Source: Streptomyces sp. NBC_01283 (GTDB lineage Bacteria; Actinomycetota; Actinomycetes; Streptomycetales; Streptomycetaceae). From it: a stretch of DNA of 64,000 bases. The DNA lies in the NCBI RefSeq assembly GCF_041435335.1, contig NZ_CP108430.1:2480001-2544000 (forward strand). The letters run 5' to 3'. The translations under genes were made by a program, and so were the position numbers. Positions 26,048 through 34,484 of the stretch are shown piece by piece; position 1 is the first letter of the stretch; the number at the start of each line of letters is the position of its first letter. A model generated the notes under the pieces. It was given only the letters and a program-made list of their open reading frames with translations, ran no database searches and was not told the DNA's origin.

Positions 26048-26716
26048 ATGGCTGCGGCTCAGGGACAACGGTCGGACGGCGCTGGCGAGATGGAAAGTAC
26101 GGAGGGGAAGGTGGCGGAATCGGCTCCGTTGGCCTTTCGGGCGGCGGTCGACGCGCTGCGCGGGGCACGGCTTCGGCCCGAGATCGAGATCGACCCGACG
26201 CGGCCTCCACAGCGCCTCGCACCGCATGCGTACGCCCTGGAGGCGGCAGTGGTCGACGGCGACGAGGATCTCGCGGACGGACGTCTCGTCCTGCTGCACG
26301 ATCCGGCGGGCCACGACGCGTGGCAGGGCACCTTCCGCCTCGTCACGCTCGTCCGCGCGGAGCTCGAACCGGAGATGGCGGCGGATCCGCTGCTGCCCGA
26401 GGTCTGCTGGTCCTGGCTGACGGGCGCGCTGCAGGCGCGCGGCCTGGCCTGCGGGGAGCCGAGCGGCACGGTCACGCGTGCGAGCTCGCACTACTTCGGC
26501 GGGCTCGCCGAGCGGGTGCCCGCGTCGCAGATCGAGATCCGGGCGTCGTGGACGCCCCGCGAAGGTCCGGGCGGGACGCCGGACACGGCGGCGCATCTCA
26601 TCGCGTGGTGCGATCTGCTCTGCCAGGTGGCGGGACTGCCGCCGGTGAGCCAGGGGCACGGCGGCGAAGGCTCCGTGGTGTCGCTGCCGCAGCGGCGGGG
26701 GCCGCAGACGCCGTGA
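26048..26716 (+). CDS. DUF3000-domain protein
   Basis: A 222-residue soluble protein conserved next to hemE in actinomycetes. Recognisable stretches are PPQRLAPHAYALEAAVVD, WQGTFRLVTLVRAELEPEMA and SWTPREGPGG. The ATG at 26048 lacks a ribosome binding site, but TAATCT lies eight bases before it, so it may be leaderless; GTG 26111 with GGAGG five bases upstream is a fair alternative start that drops 21 poorly conserved residues. Function unknown. Confidence 0.82.
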   Translation: MAAAQGQRSDGAGEMESTEGKVAESAPLAFRAAVDALRGARLRPEIEIDPTRPPQRLAPHAYALEAAVVDGDEDLADGRLVLLHDPAGHDAWQGTFRLVTLVRAELEPEMAADPLLPEVCWSWLTGALQARGLACGEPSGTVTRASSHYFGGLAERVPASQIEIRASWTPREGPGGTPDTAAHLIAWCDLLCQVAGLPPVSQGHGGEGSVVSLPQRRGPQTP

Positions 26717-27006
26717 GGGGCGGGGACGGCGCGAGGGGGTAGCGGGCGGGAACGGCGGGCGGGGCATCGGGCGGGGCTCGGGTGGGCGATGACGATCACG
26801 CGGATGAGCGATTCTGAACGACTCCGATTCGGGTTGATCTTCGGATGATCGATCGCGTGTCCGAATCGCCCGAATTGTTACTCACCAAATCGTGATCATT
26901 CTCTAAAGGCGGACGGGTTTGATGCCGAAGAGGTTGGTGACCTTGAAAGCACGGTTCGTCCCGGCTTCATCCCCGAGCCGGGTCAGTCCGCACCCCAGGA
27001 GGCCTG
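26717..27006. other. Intergenic region ahead of whiI
   Basis: About 290 bases without a gene. It is GC-rich at first, then AT-richer from about 26790. It contains several GATC/CGAAT-type near-palindromes and the sigma-WhiG-like promoter at 26904-26931. No other gene or hairpin is evident. Confidence 0.6.
26904..26931 (+). promoter_or_regulatory. Sigma-WhiG-like promoter of whiI
   Basis: TAAA, a 16-base spacer, then GCCGAAGA. The remembered WhiG consensus is TAAA, 15-16 bases, GCCGATAA, so the match is six of eight in the -10 part and full in the -35 part. It lies 75 bases before the whiI start. S. coelicolor whiI is known to depend on sigma-WhiG. Confidence 0.75.
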
Positions 27007-27669
27007 GTGTCCGTTCTCCTCGAGCAGCCCGCAAGCCTGGTCGCCTACCGCCCGAACAAGCCGACCGCCATGGTCGTCGTGGCCGACCCGCGCGTCCGCT
27101 CCACCGTCACCCGCCACCTGTGGGCCCTCGGTGTTCGCGACGTGATCGAAGCCTCGTCGATCGCGGAGGCTCGTCCCCGCATCGGCAACCCCCGTGACAT
27201 CTGCGTCGCAGACGTCCACCTCCCCGACGGCTCCGGCCTGACGCTCCTCTCAGAAACCCGCGCGGCGGGCTGGCCGAACGGCCTCGCCCTCTCCGCCGCC
27301 GATGACATCGGCGCCGTACGCAACGCCCTCGCGGGCGGCGTCAAGGGCTACGTCGTCACCGGCACCCGTAACAACGTCGGTCTCCCCACCCGCCCCGGCG
27401 CCGCGCCCATCGGCTCGGCCGCCGCCCGAATGCACCGCCGCCCGCCGGGCGCACCCAGCCATCCCGGTGGCTACCGCGAGCTGTCCGGCCGCGAGGTGGA
27501 GGTTCTCCGTCTCGTCGCGGAAGGTCAGTCGAACAAGGCCATCGGCGTCTCGATGGGGCTCTCCGCGCTGACCGTGAAGAGCCACCTCGCCCGCATCGCA
27601 CGCAAGCTCGGCACGGGCGACCGCGCCGGGATGGTGGCGGTGGCCCTGCGCACCGGAATCATCCACTGA
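27007..27669 (+). CDS. whiI: WhiI, atypical sporulation response regulator (LuxR-type)
   Basis: A 220-residue orphan response regulator from GTG 27007, with AGGAGG upstream. Residues 20-140 form a degenerate receiver: the phospho-acceptor-like Asp is in VADVHLPDGSG, but the N-terminal acidic pair is reduced (VVVADPRVR), as reported for WhiI. Residues 155-215 are a LuxR HTH (LSGREVEVLRLVAEGQSNKA, then GLSALTVKSHLARIARKLG). In S. coelicolor WhiI pairs with BldM to activate late sporulation genes without needing classical phosphorylation. Its place between DUF3000 and rnd and its WhiG-like promoter support the name. Confidence 0.92.
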   Translation: MSVLLEQPASLVAYRPNKPTAMVVVADPRVRSTVTRHLWALGVRDVIEASSIAEARPRIGNPRDICVADVHLPDGSGLTLLSETRAAGWPNGLALSAADDIGAVRNALAGGVKGYVVTGTRNNVGLPTRPGAAPIGSAAARMHRRPPGAPSHPGGYRELSGREVEVLRLVAEGQSNKAIGVSMGLSALTVKSHLARIARKLGTGDRAGMVAVALRTGIIH

Positions 27670-27687
27670 CTCATTTACACCCCTCGC

Positions 27688-27721
27688 GCGCCCGTCGACG
27701 GAACGTTCCGTCGACGGGCGC
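27688..27721 (+). terminator. Perfect 34-base palindrome after whiI
   Basis: The arms GCGCCCGTCGACGGAAC and GTTCCGTCGACGGGCGC are exact reverse complements with no spacer. It is 19 bases after the whiI stop and 27 bases before the rnd start. A terminator or processing hairpin fits; the lack of a loop and of a T-run leaves room for a protein-binding site. Confidence 0.6.
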
Positions 27722-27747
27722 TGTGCATACACAGATACCCTTGACAG

Positions 27748-29025
27748 GTGACCGACGCCCAAGAGACCGCAGCAGACAGTTCACTGCGAACCACCGGAGG
27801 CGGCCCTCCGGACGACGTCGAAACGGCGCCGATCCCTTTGCTCGAGCCGCGTGATGGAATTCCTCCGGTGGTCGCCGACGCAACCTCGCTCGCCGAGGTG
27901 ATCGCCGCGTTCGCGGCAGGAAGTGGCCCCGTGGCCGTGGACGCCGAACGTGCGTCCGGCTATCGGTACGGCCAGCGTGCCTATCTCGTGCAGCTCCGCC
28001 GTGAAGGCGCGGGCAGCACCTTGATCGACCCCGTCGCCTGCCCCGACCTCTCGGAGCTCGGTGAGGCGATCTCCGGTGCGGAGTGGGTGCTGCACGCCGC
28101 GACGCAGGATCTGCCGTGCCTCCGCGAAATAGGCATGATCCCCACCAGCATCTTCGACACGGAGCTCGCCGGGCGCCTCGCGGGTTTCCCCCGGGTCGGC
28201 CTCGGCGCGATGGTCGAGAGCGTGCTCGGCTTCGTCCTGGAGAAGGGCCACTCGGCGGTCGACTGGTCGACACGGCCACTGCCCGACCCCTGGCTGCGGT
28301 ACGCGGCGCTCGACGTCGAGCTGCTCGTGGACCTGCGGGACGCGCTGGAGAAGGAGCTCGACCGGCAGGGGAAGCTGGAGTGGGCCCGCGAGGAGTTCGA
28401 CGCGATCTCCTCCGCGCCGCCGGCGCCGCCGCGCAAGGACCCCTGGCGGCGTACGTCCGGGATGCACAAGGTGCGGCGCCGTCGCCAGATGGCGGTCGTA
28501 CGTGAGCTGTGGACCGCCCGCGACAAGGTGGCCCAGCGGCGGGACGTGTCGCCCGGCAAGGTGCTCAGTGACGGCGCGATCGTGGAGGCGGCGCTCGGCC
28601 TTCCGCCGAACGTCCACGCGCTCTCCGGTCTCACCGGCTTCGGGCACCGTATGGGGCGGCGCCAGCTCGAGCAGTGGCAGGCCGCGGTGGACCGTGCGAA
28701 GGCCCTGCCCGACGCGGAGCTCCCGCAGCCCGGGCAGGCCGTCTCCGGGCCGCCGCCGCCCCGCTCCTGGGCGGACCGCGACCCGGCCGCCGCCGCGCGG
28801 CTCTCCGCCGCGCGGGCCGGAGTCTCGGCTCTCGCCGAGGAGCTGAACATGCCCCAGGAGAACTTGATCACTCCGGACACGGTACGAAGGGTCTGCTGGG
28901 AGCCGCCGGGTCAGGTGGACGCGGATTCCGTGGCCGCGGCGCTGGCCGCGCACGGGGCGCGGCAGTGGCAGATCACGCAGGTGACGCCCGCCTTGGTGAC
29001 GGCCCTCACCACGACCCCGGGCTGA
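27748..29025 (+). CDS. rnd: Ribonuclease D-like 3'-5' exonuclease with HRDC domain
   Basis: A 425-residue protein from GTG 27748. DEDD exonuclease motif I is VAVDAERASGYRYGQRAYLV, motif II is VLHAATQDLPCL, and the final motif is RYAALDVELLVDLRDAL (Tyr and Asp). An HRDC domain follows (MAVVRELWTARDKVAQRRDV, with VLSDGAIVEAAL). RNase D trims 3' ends of stable RNAs. A further C-terminal region (about 330-425) is typical of actinobacterial members. Downstream lies the repeat cluster. Confidence 0.88.
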   Translation: MTDAQETAADSSLRTTGGGPPDDVETAPIPLLEPRDGIPPVVADATSLAEVIAAFAAGSGPVAVDAERASGYRYGQRAYLVQLRREGAGSTLIDPVACPDLSELGEAISGAEWVLHAATQDLPCLREIGMIPTSIFDTELAGRLAGFPRVGLGAMVESVLGFVLEKGHSAVDWSTRPLPDPWLRYAALDVELLVDLRDALEKELDRQGKLEWAREEFDAISSAPPAPPRKDPWRRTSGMHKVRRRRQMAVVRELWTARDKVAQRRDVSPGKVLSDGAIVEAALGLPPNVHALSGLTGFGHRMGRRQLEQWQAAVDRAKALPDAELPQPGQAVSGPPPPRSWADRDPAAAARLSAARAGVSALAEELNMPQENLITPDTVRRVCWEPPGQVDADSVAAALAAHGARQWQITQVTPALVTALTTTPG

Positions 29026-29063
29026 ACCGCCGCCGCCTCGTCCTGGCGCCGCCGCCCCGGCTT

Positions 29064-29612
29064 GGACCGCCGCTCCGCGGCGGATGTCTCCCACCCACCC
29101 ACCCGATTACCCCGCAGTGCCGGGGTGAGGGGCGGGTGGGTGGTTCGCGTGGGGGCCTCCCTGGGCGCCGTGGGGCGCCGGCCTGGTCGCCGGGGAATAG
29201 CTCCTGACCGCCGTGGGGGCTTCCCTGGACCGCCGCTCCGCGGCGGATCTTTCCCGCCCGCCCACCCGTTTACCCGGCAGTGCATCGAGCCCCTGCAGCC
29301 CCCGGAAGCACGCAGGGTGATCGGGTGGGCGGGCGGGAGACATCCGGCGCGAAGCGTCGGAACAGGAAACGCCCCCACCCATCCCCAAAGAAGCACCCGA
29401 AGCACTCCAGGTGAACGGGCGGGCGGGCGGGAAACAACCGGCGCGAAGCGTCGGAACAGAAGACCCCCCACCGATCCGCAGAGAAGCACCCGAAGCACCC
29501 CGGGTAAACGGGTGGGCGGGCGGGAAACAACCGGCGCGAAGCGGCGGGACAGGAAACGCCCCCACCGGCCCGCAGAAAGTGGGTGGCATCCGGCGCGAAG
29601 CCGCGGGGCAGG
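29064..29612. repeat. Cluster of REP-like repeats, six copies in two orientations
   Basis: A core of about 43 bases, GGGTGGGCGGGCGGGAAACA followed by the mini-hairpin CCGGCGCGAAGCGTCGG, occurs at 29322-29364, 29416-29459 and 29509-29552, partly at 29581-29612, and inverted at 29064-29105 and 29226-29268. The three full direct copies recur every 93-94 bases with related spacers. Each core has a 7-base stem with a three-base loop, kept by paired changes (CCGGCGC/GCGTCGG versus CCGCCGC/GCGGCGG). Reading frames across it are by-products of the repeats. It separates rnd from fadA. Confidence 0.8.
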
Positions 29613-29842
29613 GCGAGCTGAGCTGCGGCGCAGGGAGTGGCCCCGGCCCCGCGGGGGCGTACCCGTACAAGCCCCCCAGCAGCAGCCTCACCCCCCCCCC
29701 GGCGCCCCCGCCAAAGGCGCCCCCGCCGGACAATGTGACCTTCGCCTCCCCGAACCGGGACTGGGCAGCATAGTTACCGGCAAGTAGCATGGAACGCGGA
29801 AGCGCGCCGGCAGGCGCACCCGCACCCTGGAGGAGAGCCATC
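29613..29842. other. Leader region before fadA
   Basis: Non-coding, very GC-rich DNA after the repeats. It has a run of ten C (29691-29700), GC-rich partial dyads, and the AT-richer CATAGTTACC stretch near 29770 that may hold the fadA promoter. No gene seen. Confidence 0.5.
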
Positions 29843-31069
29843 GTGCCTCGTACCGTCAGGGACGTCGTCTTCGTTGATGGCGTCCGCACCCCGTTCGGCA
29901 AGGCGGGCCCGAAGGGCATCTACCACGAGACCCGTGCGGATGACCTGATCGTCAAGGCCATCCGGGAGCTCCTGCGCCGCAACCCGGCCCTCGACCCCGC
30001 CAAGATCGACGAGGTCGCCATCGCCGCGACCACGCAGATCGGCGACCAGGGTCTGACGCTGGGCCGCACCGCCGGGATCCTCGCGGGGCTCCCGCAGTCC
30101 GTGCCGGGCTACTCCATCGACCGCATGTGTGCGGGCGCGCTGACCGCCGTGACGGCGACCGCGGGCTCCATCGCGTTCGGTGCGTACGACGCCGTCATCG
30201 CCGGTGGCGTCGAGCACATGGGCCGCCACCCCATGGGCGAGGGCGTCGACCCGAACCCGCGGTTCGTGAGCGAGAAGCTCGTCGACGAGTCCGCCCTCTT
30301 CATGGGCATGACCGCCGAGAACCTGCACGACCGCTACCCGAGCATCACCAAGCAGCGTGCCGACGAGTACGCGGTGCGCTCGCAGGAGAAGGCCGCCAAG
30401 GCGTACGCCAACGGCAAGATCCAGCAGGACCTGGTGCCCGTCTCCGTGCGGCGGACCAACGAGGAAGCGGGCGAGACCGGTTGGGGCCTCGCCACCGCCG
30501 ACGAGCCGATGCGGCCCGGCACCACCCTGGAGAGCCTCGCCGGTCTGAAGACTCCGTTCCGTACGCACGGCCGCGTCACCGCCGGCAACGCCGCGGGTCT
30601 CAACGACGGCGCCACGGCGTCGATCATCGCTTCCGAGGACTTCGCCCGGGAGCACGACCTCCCGGTGAAGATGCGGCTCGTCTCGTACTCCTTCGCGGGT
30701 GTTGAGCCCGAGGTCATGGGCTACGGCCCGATCCCGGCCACGGAGAAGGCGCTCGCCCAGGCGGGCCTTTCCATCTCCGACATCGGTCTCTTCGAGATCA
30801 ATGAGGCCTTCGCCGTGCAGGTGCTCGCCTTCCTGGAGCACTACGGCATCGCGGACGACGACACGCGCGTGAACCAGTACGGCGGCGCCATCGCGTACGG
30901 CCACCCCCTCGCCTCCTCCGGCGTGCGTCTGATGACGCAGCTGGCGCGGCAGTTCGAGGAGCAGCCGGACGTCCGCTACGGCCTGACGACGATGTGCGTC
31001 GGCTTCGGCATGGGCGCCACGGTCATCTGGGAGAACCCGAACCACAAGGACGCCGGAGGCGACAAGTGA
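29843..31069 (+). CDS. fadA: Acetyl-CoA C-acyltransferase (3-ketoacyl-CoA thiolase)
   Basis: A 408-residue thiolase from GTG 29843, with GGAGGAGA upstream. The acylated Cys is in DRMCAGALTAVTATAG, the His in NQYGGAIAYGHPLASSG and the second Cys in TTMCVGFGMG. It cleaves 3-ketoacyl-CoA with CoA in the last step of beta-oxidation. Its TGA overlaps the GTG of fadB (GTGA), so the two are translationally coupled and probably form the trifunctional complex. Confidence 0.93.
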   Translation: MPRTVRDVVFVDGVRTPFGKAGPKGIYHETRADDLIVKAIRELLRRNPALDPAKIDEVAIAATTQIGDQGLTLGRTAGILAGLPQSVPGYSIDRMCAGALTAVTATAGSIAFGAYDAVIAGGVEHMGRHPMGEGVDPNPRFVSEKLVDESALFMGMTAENLHDRYPSITKQRADEYAVRSQEKAAKAYANGKIQQDLVPVSVRRTNEEAGETGWGLATADEPMRPGTTLESLAGLKTPFRTHGRVTAGNAAGLNDGATASIIASEDFAREHDLPVKMRLVSYSFAGVEPEVMGYGPIPATEKALAQAGLSISDIGLFEINEAFAVQVLAFLEHYGIADDDTRVNQYGGAIAYGHPLASSGVRLMTQLARQFEEQPDVRYGLTTMCVGFGMGATVIWENPNHKDAGGDK

Positions 31070-33198
31070 GCAGCTCCACCACTGAGCTTCTGAAGGGTGC
31101 GGCCGAGCTGTTCCCGGACGAGGTCGTCACGCAGGCGCACGTACGCCACCTCGACCTGCCGGCCGGTGCCGGGCGCTTCGCGCTCATCACGCTGGACAAC
31201 GGCTTCGACCACACCAAGCCGACCACCTTCGGCCCCGGCTCGCTGGCGAACCTGAACACCGCCATCGACCAGGTCGAGAAGGAGGCGGCCGAAGGCACGA
31301 TCGTCGGTGTCGGTGTCACCGGCAAGCCCTTCATCTTCGCCGTCGGCGCCGACCTCAAGGGCGTCGAGATCCTCAAGCGCCACGAGGACGCGCTCGCCAT
31401 CGGCAAGGGCGGCCACGAGGTCTTCAAGCGGCTCTCCGGGCTCGCCGTGCCGACCTTCGCGTACTACAACGGCGCTGCCATGGGCGGCGGTGTCGAGGTC
31501 GGTCTGCACTGCTCGTACCGCACCGTCTCCAAGGCGCTGCCCGCCTTCTCGCTGCCCGAGGTCTTCCTCGGCCTGGTCCCGGGCTGGGGCGGCTGCGCGC
31601 TGCTCCCGAACCTGATCGGCGCCGACAAGGCCGTCTCGGTCATCATCGAGAACTCGCTGAACCAGAACCGCCAGCTCAAGGGCAAGCAGGTCTTCGAGCT
31701 CGGCATCGCCGACGCGCTCTTCGAGGGTGCCGACTTCCTGGAGCAGTCGCTGATCTGGACGGCTTCCGTCCTCAACGGCTCGCTCACGGTGGAGCGCCCC
31801 GAGATCGACCGCGGCGAGGGCTGGGACGCCGCCGTCGCGCGCGGCCGTGGCATCGCGGACTCCAAGGTGCACGGTGCGGCCCCGGCCGCCTACCGCGCCC
31901 TGGAGATCATCGAGGCCGCCAAGGACGGCGACCTGCAGAAGGGCTTCGACGCCGAGGACAAGGCGCTCGCCGACCTCATCATGGGCGGCGAGCTGCGCAG
32001 CGGCATCTACGCGTTCAACCTCGTCCAGAAGCGCGCCAAGCGCCCGGCGGGTGCCCCGGACAAGAACCTGGCGCGTCCGGTCACGAAGGTCGGCGTCGTG
32101 GGCGCCGGTCTGATGGCCTCGCAGCTCGCGCTCCTGTTCCTGCGCCGTCTTGAGGTGCCGGTCGTCCTGACCGACATCGACCAGGCACGCGTCGACAAGG
32201 GCGTCGGCTACGTCCACGAGGAGATCGACAAGCTCCTCCTCAAGGGCCGCGTCAACCAGGACAAGGCCAACCGCCTCAAGGGCCTGGTCTCCGGTGTCCT
32301 GGACAAGGCCGAGGGCTTCTCCGACGCCGACTTCATCATCGAGGCCGTCTTCGAGGAGATCGGCGTCAAGCAGCAGGTGTTCGCTGAGGTCGAGGCGGTC
32401 GCCCCGGCGCACGCGATCCTCGCCACCAACACCTCCTCGCTCTCGGTCTCCGAGATGGCGTCGAAGCTGAAGCACCCCGAGCGGGTCGTCGGCTTCCACT
32501 TCTTCAACCCCGTCGCGATCCTCCCGCTCCTGGAGATCGTGCGCGGCGAGCAGACGGACGACGCCTCGCTGGCCACGGCCTTCGGTGTCGCCAAGAAGCT
32601 GAAGAAGACCGCGGTGCTCGTGAAGGACGCCCCGGCGTTCGTCGTGAACCGCATCCTCACCCGCTTCATGGGCGAGATCCAGAACGTCATCGACGAGGGC
32701 ACCCCGGTCGCCGTCGCCGAGAAGGCCGTCGAGCCGCTCGGTCTGCCGATGTCGCCGCTGGTGCTCCTGGAGCTGGTCGGTCCGGCCATCGGTCTGCACG
32801 TCTCCGAGACGCTCAACCGCGCCTTCCCCGACCGCTTCACGGTCTCCCCGAACCTCGCGGCGGTAGTCAAGGCCGGCAAGCGCGGCTTCTACGTCTACGA
32901 CTCCGGCAAGCCGGAGCTCGACCCCGAGGTCGCCGCTCTCCTCAAGCAGGGCGACACCGTCCTGACCGAGGAGCAGACCCGCGACCGCGTGCTCGACGCC
33001 GTGGCGCAGGAGATCGGCCTGATGCTCGACGAGGGCGTCGTCGCCGAGGCGCAGGACATCGACCTGTGCCTGATCACCGGCGCGGGCTGGCCCTTCCACC
33101 TGGGCGGCATCACGCCGTACCTGGACCGGGCCGGTGTCAGCCAGCGGGTCAACGGCAAGCCGTTCCTGGCGCAGGGCGTGGCCAGCGTGCCCGCGTAA
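31066..33198 (+). CDS. fadB: Fatty-acid oxidation complex alpha subunit (enoyl-CoA hydratase / 3-hydroxyacyl-CoA dehydrogenase)
   Basis: A 710-residue two-domain protein from GTG 31066, overlapping the fadA stop; GGAGG precedes it. Residues 15-290 are an enoyl-CoA hydratase (crotonase) domain with VGADLKGVE, NGAAMGGGVEVGLHC and LPEVFLGLVPGWGG. The Rossmann motif VGVVGAGLMASQLALLFLR near residue 345 opens the NAD-dependent 3-hydroxyacyl-CoA dehydrogenase, with ATNTSSLSV, VVGFHFFNP and VVNRILTRF. It supplies the two middle steps of beta-oxidation for fadA. Confidence 0.93.
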   Translation: MSSSTTELLKGAAELFPDEVVTQAHVRHLDLPAGAGRFALITLDNGFDHTKPTTFGPGSLANLNTAIDQVEKEAAEGTIVGVGVTGKPFIFAVGADLKGVEILKRHEDALAIGKGGHEVFKRLSGLAVPTFAYYNGAAMGGGVEVGLHCSYRTVSKALPAFSLPEVFLGLVPGWGGCALLPNLIGADKAVSVIIENSLNQNRQLKGKQVFELGIADALFEGADFLEQSLIWTASVLNGSLTVERPEIDRGEGWDAAVARGRGIADSKVHGAAPAAYRALEIIEAAKDGDLQKGFDAEDKALADLIMGGELRSGIYAFNLVQKRAKRPAGAPDKNLARPVTKVGVVGAGLMASQLALLFLRRLEVPVVLTDIDQARVDKGVGYVHEEIDKLLLKGRVNQDKANRLKGLVSGVLDKAEGFSDADFIIEAVFEEIGVKQQVFAEVEAVAPAHAILATNTSSLSVSEMASKLKHPERVVGFHFFNPVAILPLLEIVRGEQTDDASLATAFGVAKKLKKTAVLVKDAPAFVVNRILTRFMGEIQNVIDEGTPVAVAEKAVEPLGLPMSPLVLLELVGPAIGLHVSETLNRAFPDRFTVSPNLAAVVKAGKRGFYVYDSGKPELDPEVAALLKQGDTVLTEEQTRDRVLDAVAQEIGLMLDEGVVAEAQDIDLCLITGAGWPFHLGGITPYLDRAGVSQRVNGKPFLAQGVASVPA

Positions 33199-33221
33199 CA
33201 CCCTCGCGCAACGCCTCGCAT

Positions 33222-33270
33222 ACGGGTGATGCCCGGCCGGCCTCCAGTGGGCCTGCCGGGCATCACCCGT
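33222..33270. terminator. Bidirectional terminator between fadB and the convergent gene
   Basis: ACGGGTGATGCCCGGC near 33222 pairs with GCCGGGCATCACCCGT ending at 33270, giving a 16-base stem with an inner loop of about 17 bases. It follows the fadB stop by 23 bases and precedes the convergent gene's stop at 33284. Confidence 0.8.
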
Positions 33271-33283
33271 TTCGCGCACGTTT

Positions 33284-34405
33284 CTACACGCGCGTCCACG
33301 CGCCAAGCGCGAGCCCCGACTCCGCCTTCTGGCGTGCGAGCCGCAGCGTGCCGTCGAGGCCGATGGTCGCCATGACCACGCGGCCCCGGGCGTCGAGGGC
33401 CAACGCCGGGGAGCCCAGGCAGGGTTCTCCCGTCTCGGCCCACCAGACGCCCGCCTTCTCGTCCTCCGTGGGGTAGGCCGCTATGACGGGGCGGCCGTCC
33501 TGGCCGCGGTGGGCGAGAACTGTGCAGTCGTGCCCCTCTATCGTCGCGCGGACGGCTGCCGTGTGGCCCTGGTCCGGGACCCCGCCGAGGGGCCGCATGT
33601 CCTCGTCGTCGCAGCGGTGGGCCAGGACGCCCTTGCCGCGCGCGTCGGCCGCGTAGAACGTGAGGCGGTCGGGGCCCGTCTCCAGGGCCGTGCCCGAGCC
33701 CGCGGCCGGGGGCAGCGGGATGTCGCCGGCGCGCTGGAACTCGCCGCCCTGCTTCTCCTGGGCCCAGTGCAGCGTCTTGTTCTCCGCCGGGCCGTAGACC
33801 TCCACCCGGCCCGTGGAGGTGGCGACCGCGGTGATGCCGTCGAGGACCTCGCGGACCTTGAAGTCCTTCCACCCCTCCCACTTGCCGCCCTTGCCCTCGC
33901 GCCGCAGCCGGACGCTGTTCACCGCGTCGCGCACGAAGACGTGGACCGTGCCCGCGGCGTCCACCGCGGCGGTCGGCGCGCCGAGGTGCGGGGCACGCTC
34001 GACCATCTTCGTGTGCGGGTTGCCGAGTGAGCGCCAGTCCATGAGCGGGCGGCCCGACTGGTACTGGACGGCGTGCACGACGTCGACCTCGGTGCCGCCG
34101 CCCTCCTTGGGCAGTGTGCGCAGGGCGACGAAGTGGACGTACCCGTCGGCACCTTGGGCCAGGGTCAGATGGGTCAGGTGCGGGGCGTCGAAGAGGTCGG
34201 GTCCCGTCCAGTCGGGGCCGCCGGGACGGGTCTCCGTCCAGCGCAGCAGGCCGTCCGCCGAGCGGGCGTACGCGGTGAGCCTGCCGTCCTTGCCGCGCAG
34301 CAGCCAGCGGCCGGTCGCGAGAGTGCCGCTCGCCGCGTGGTCGGCGGCGGCAGCCGTCTGGCGGGAGGGGTCCCGCTCGGGCCTGGGGGCGGACCTCTGC
34401 GGCAT
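33284..34405 (-). CDS. Conserved hypothetical protein, probable beta-propeller/lectin-like fold
   Basis: A 373-residue soluble protein with no clear signal peptide. It is made of repeating strands of about 45-50 residues, each with a Trp or aromatic and a Gly/Asp turn (GRWLLRGKDGRLTAYARSAD, DGYVHFVAL, GTVHVFVRDAVNSVRL, GRVVMATIGLDGTLRLAR), the pattern of PLL/tectonin-like propellers that bind sugars. No catalytic motif. Divergent from the NYN gene; convergent with fadB. Function not known. Confidence 0.65.
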   Translation of the reverse strand: MPQRSAPRPERDPSRQTAAAADHAASGTLATGRWLLRGKDGRLTAYARSADGLLRWTETRPGGPDWTGPDLFDAPHLTHLTLAQGADGYVHFVALRTLPKEGGGTEVDVVHAVQYQSGRPLMDWRSLGNPHTKMVERAPHLGAPTAAVDAAGTVHVFVRDAVNSVRLRREGKGGKWEGWKDFKVREVLDGITAVATSTGRVEVYGPAENKTLHWAQEKQGGEFQRAGDIPLPPAAGSGTALETGPDRLTFYAADARGKGVLAHRCDDEDMRPLGGVPDQGHTAAVRATIEGHDCTVLAHRGQDGRPVIAAYPTEDEKAGVWWAETGEPCLGSPALALDARGRVVMATIGLDGTLRLARQKAESGLALGAWTRV

Positions 34406-34484
34406 GACTCGGCGCGGACCTTCCTGTGGGCGTGCGTTTCTCCGGTCCGATCAGTCTACGTTTGCGGTGTGCCAGGGTGACGCC

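Noticed and set aside
29322..29552. Regularly spaced repeats as a possible CRISPR array
   Set aside because: The segments between the cores are similar to one another rather than unique, there are only three full units, and no cas gene is near.
28911..29919. Several open frames of 86-270 codons across the repeat cluster, with recurring FPPAHPFT-like peptides
   Set aside because: The recurring peptides are simply translations of the DNA repeats; there are no ribosome binding sites and no consistent codon bias.
30976..33306. Long open frame of 776 codons on the minus strand opposite fadB
   Set aside because: It is an antisense shadow caused by GC-rich third positions; the plus strand encodes a complete two-domain FadB. 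The same applies to the 1101-codon frame at 32895-36200 and the 923-codon frame at 53694-56465 opposite GH92.
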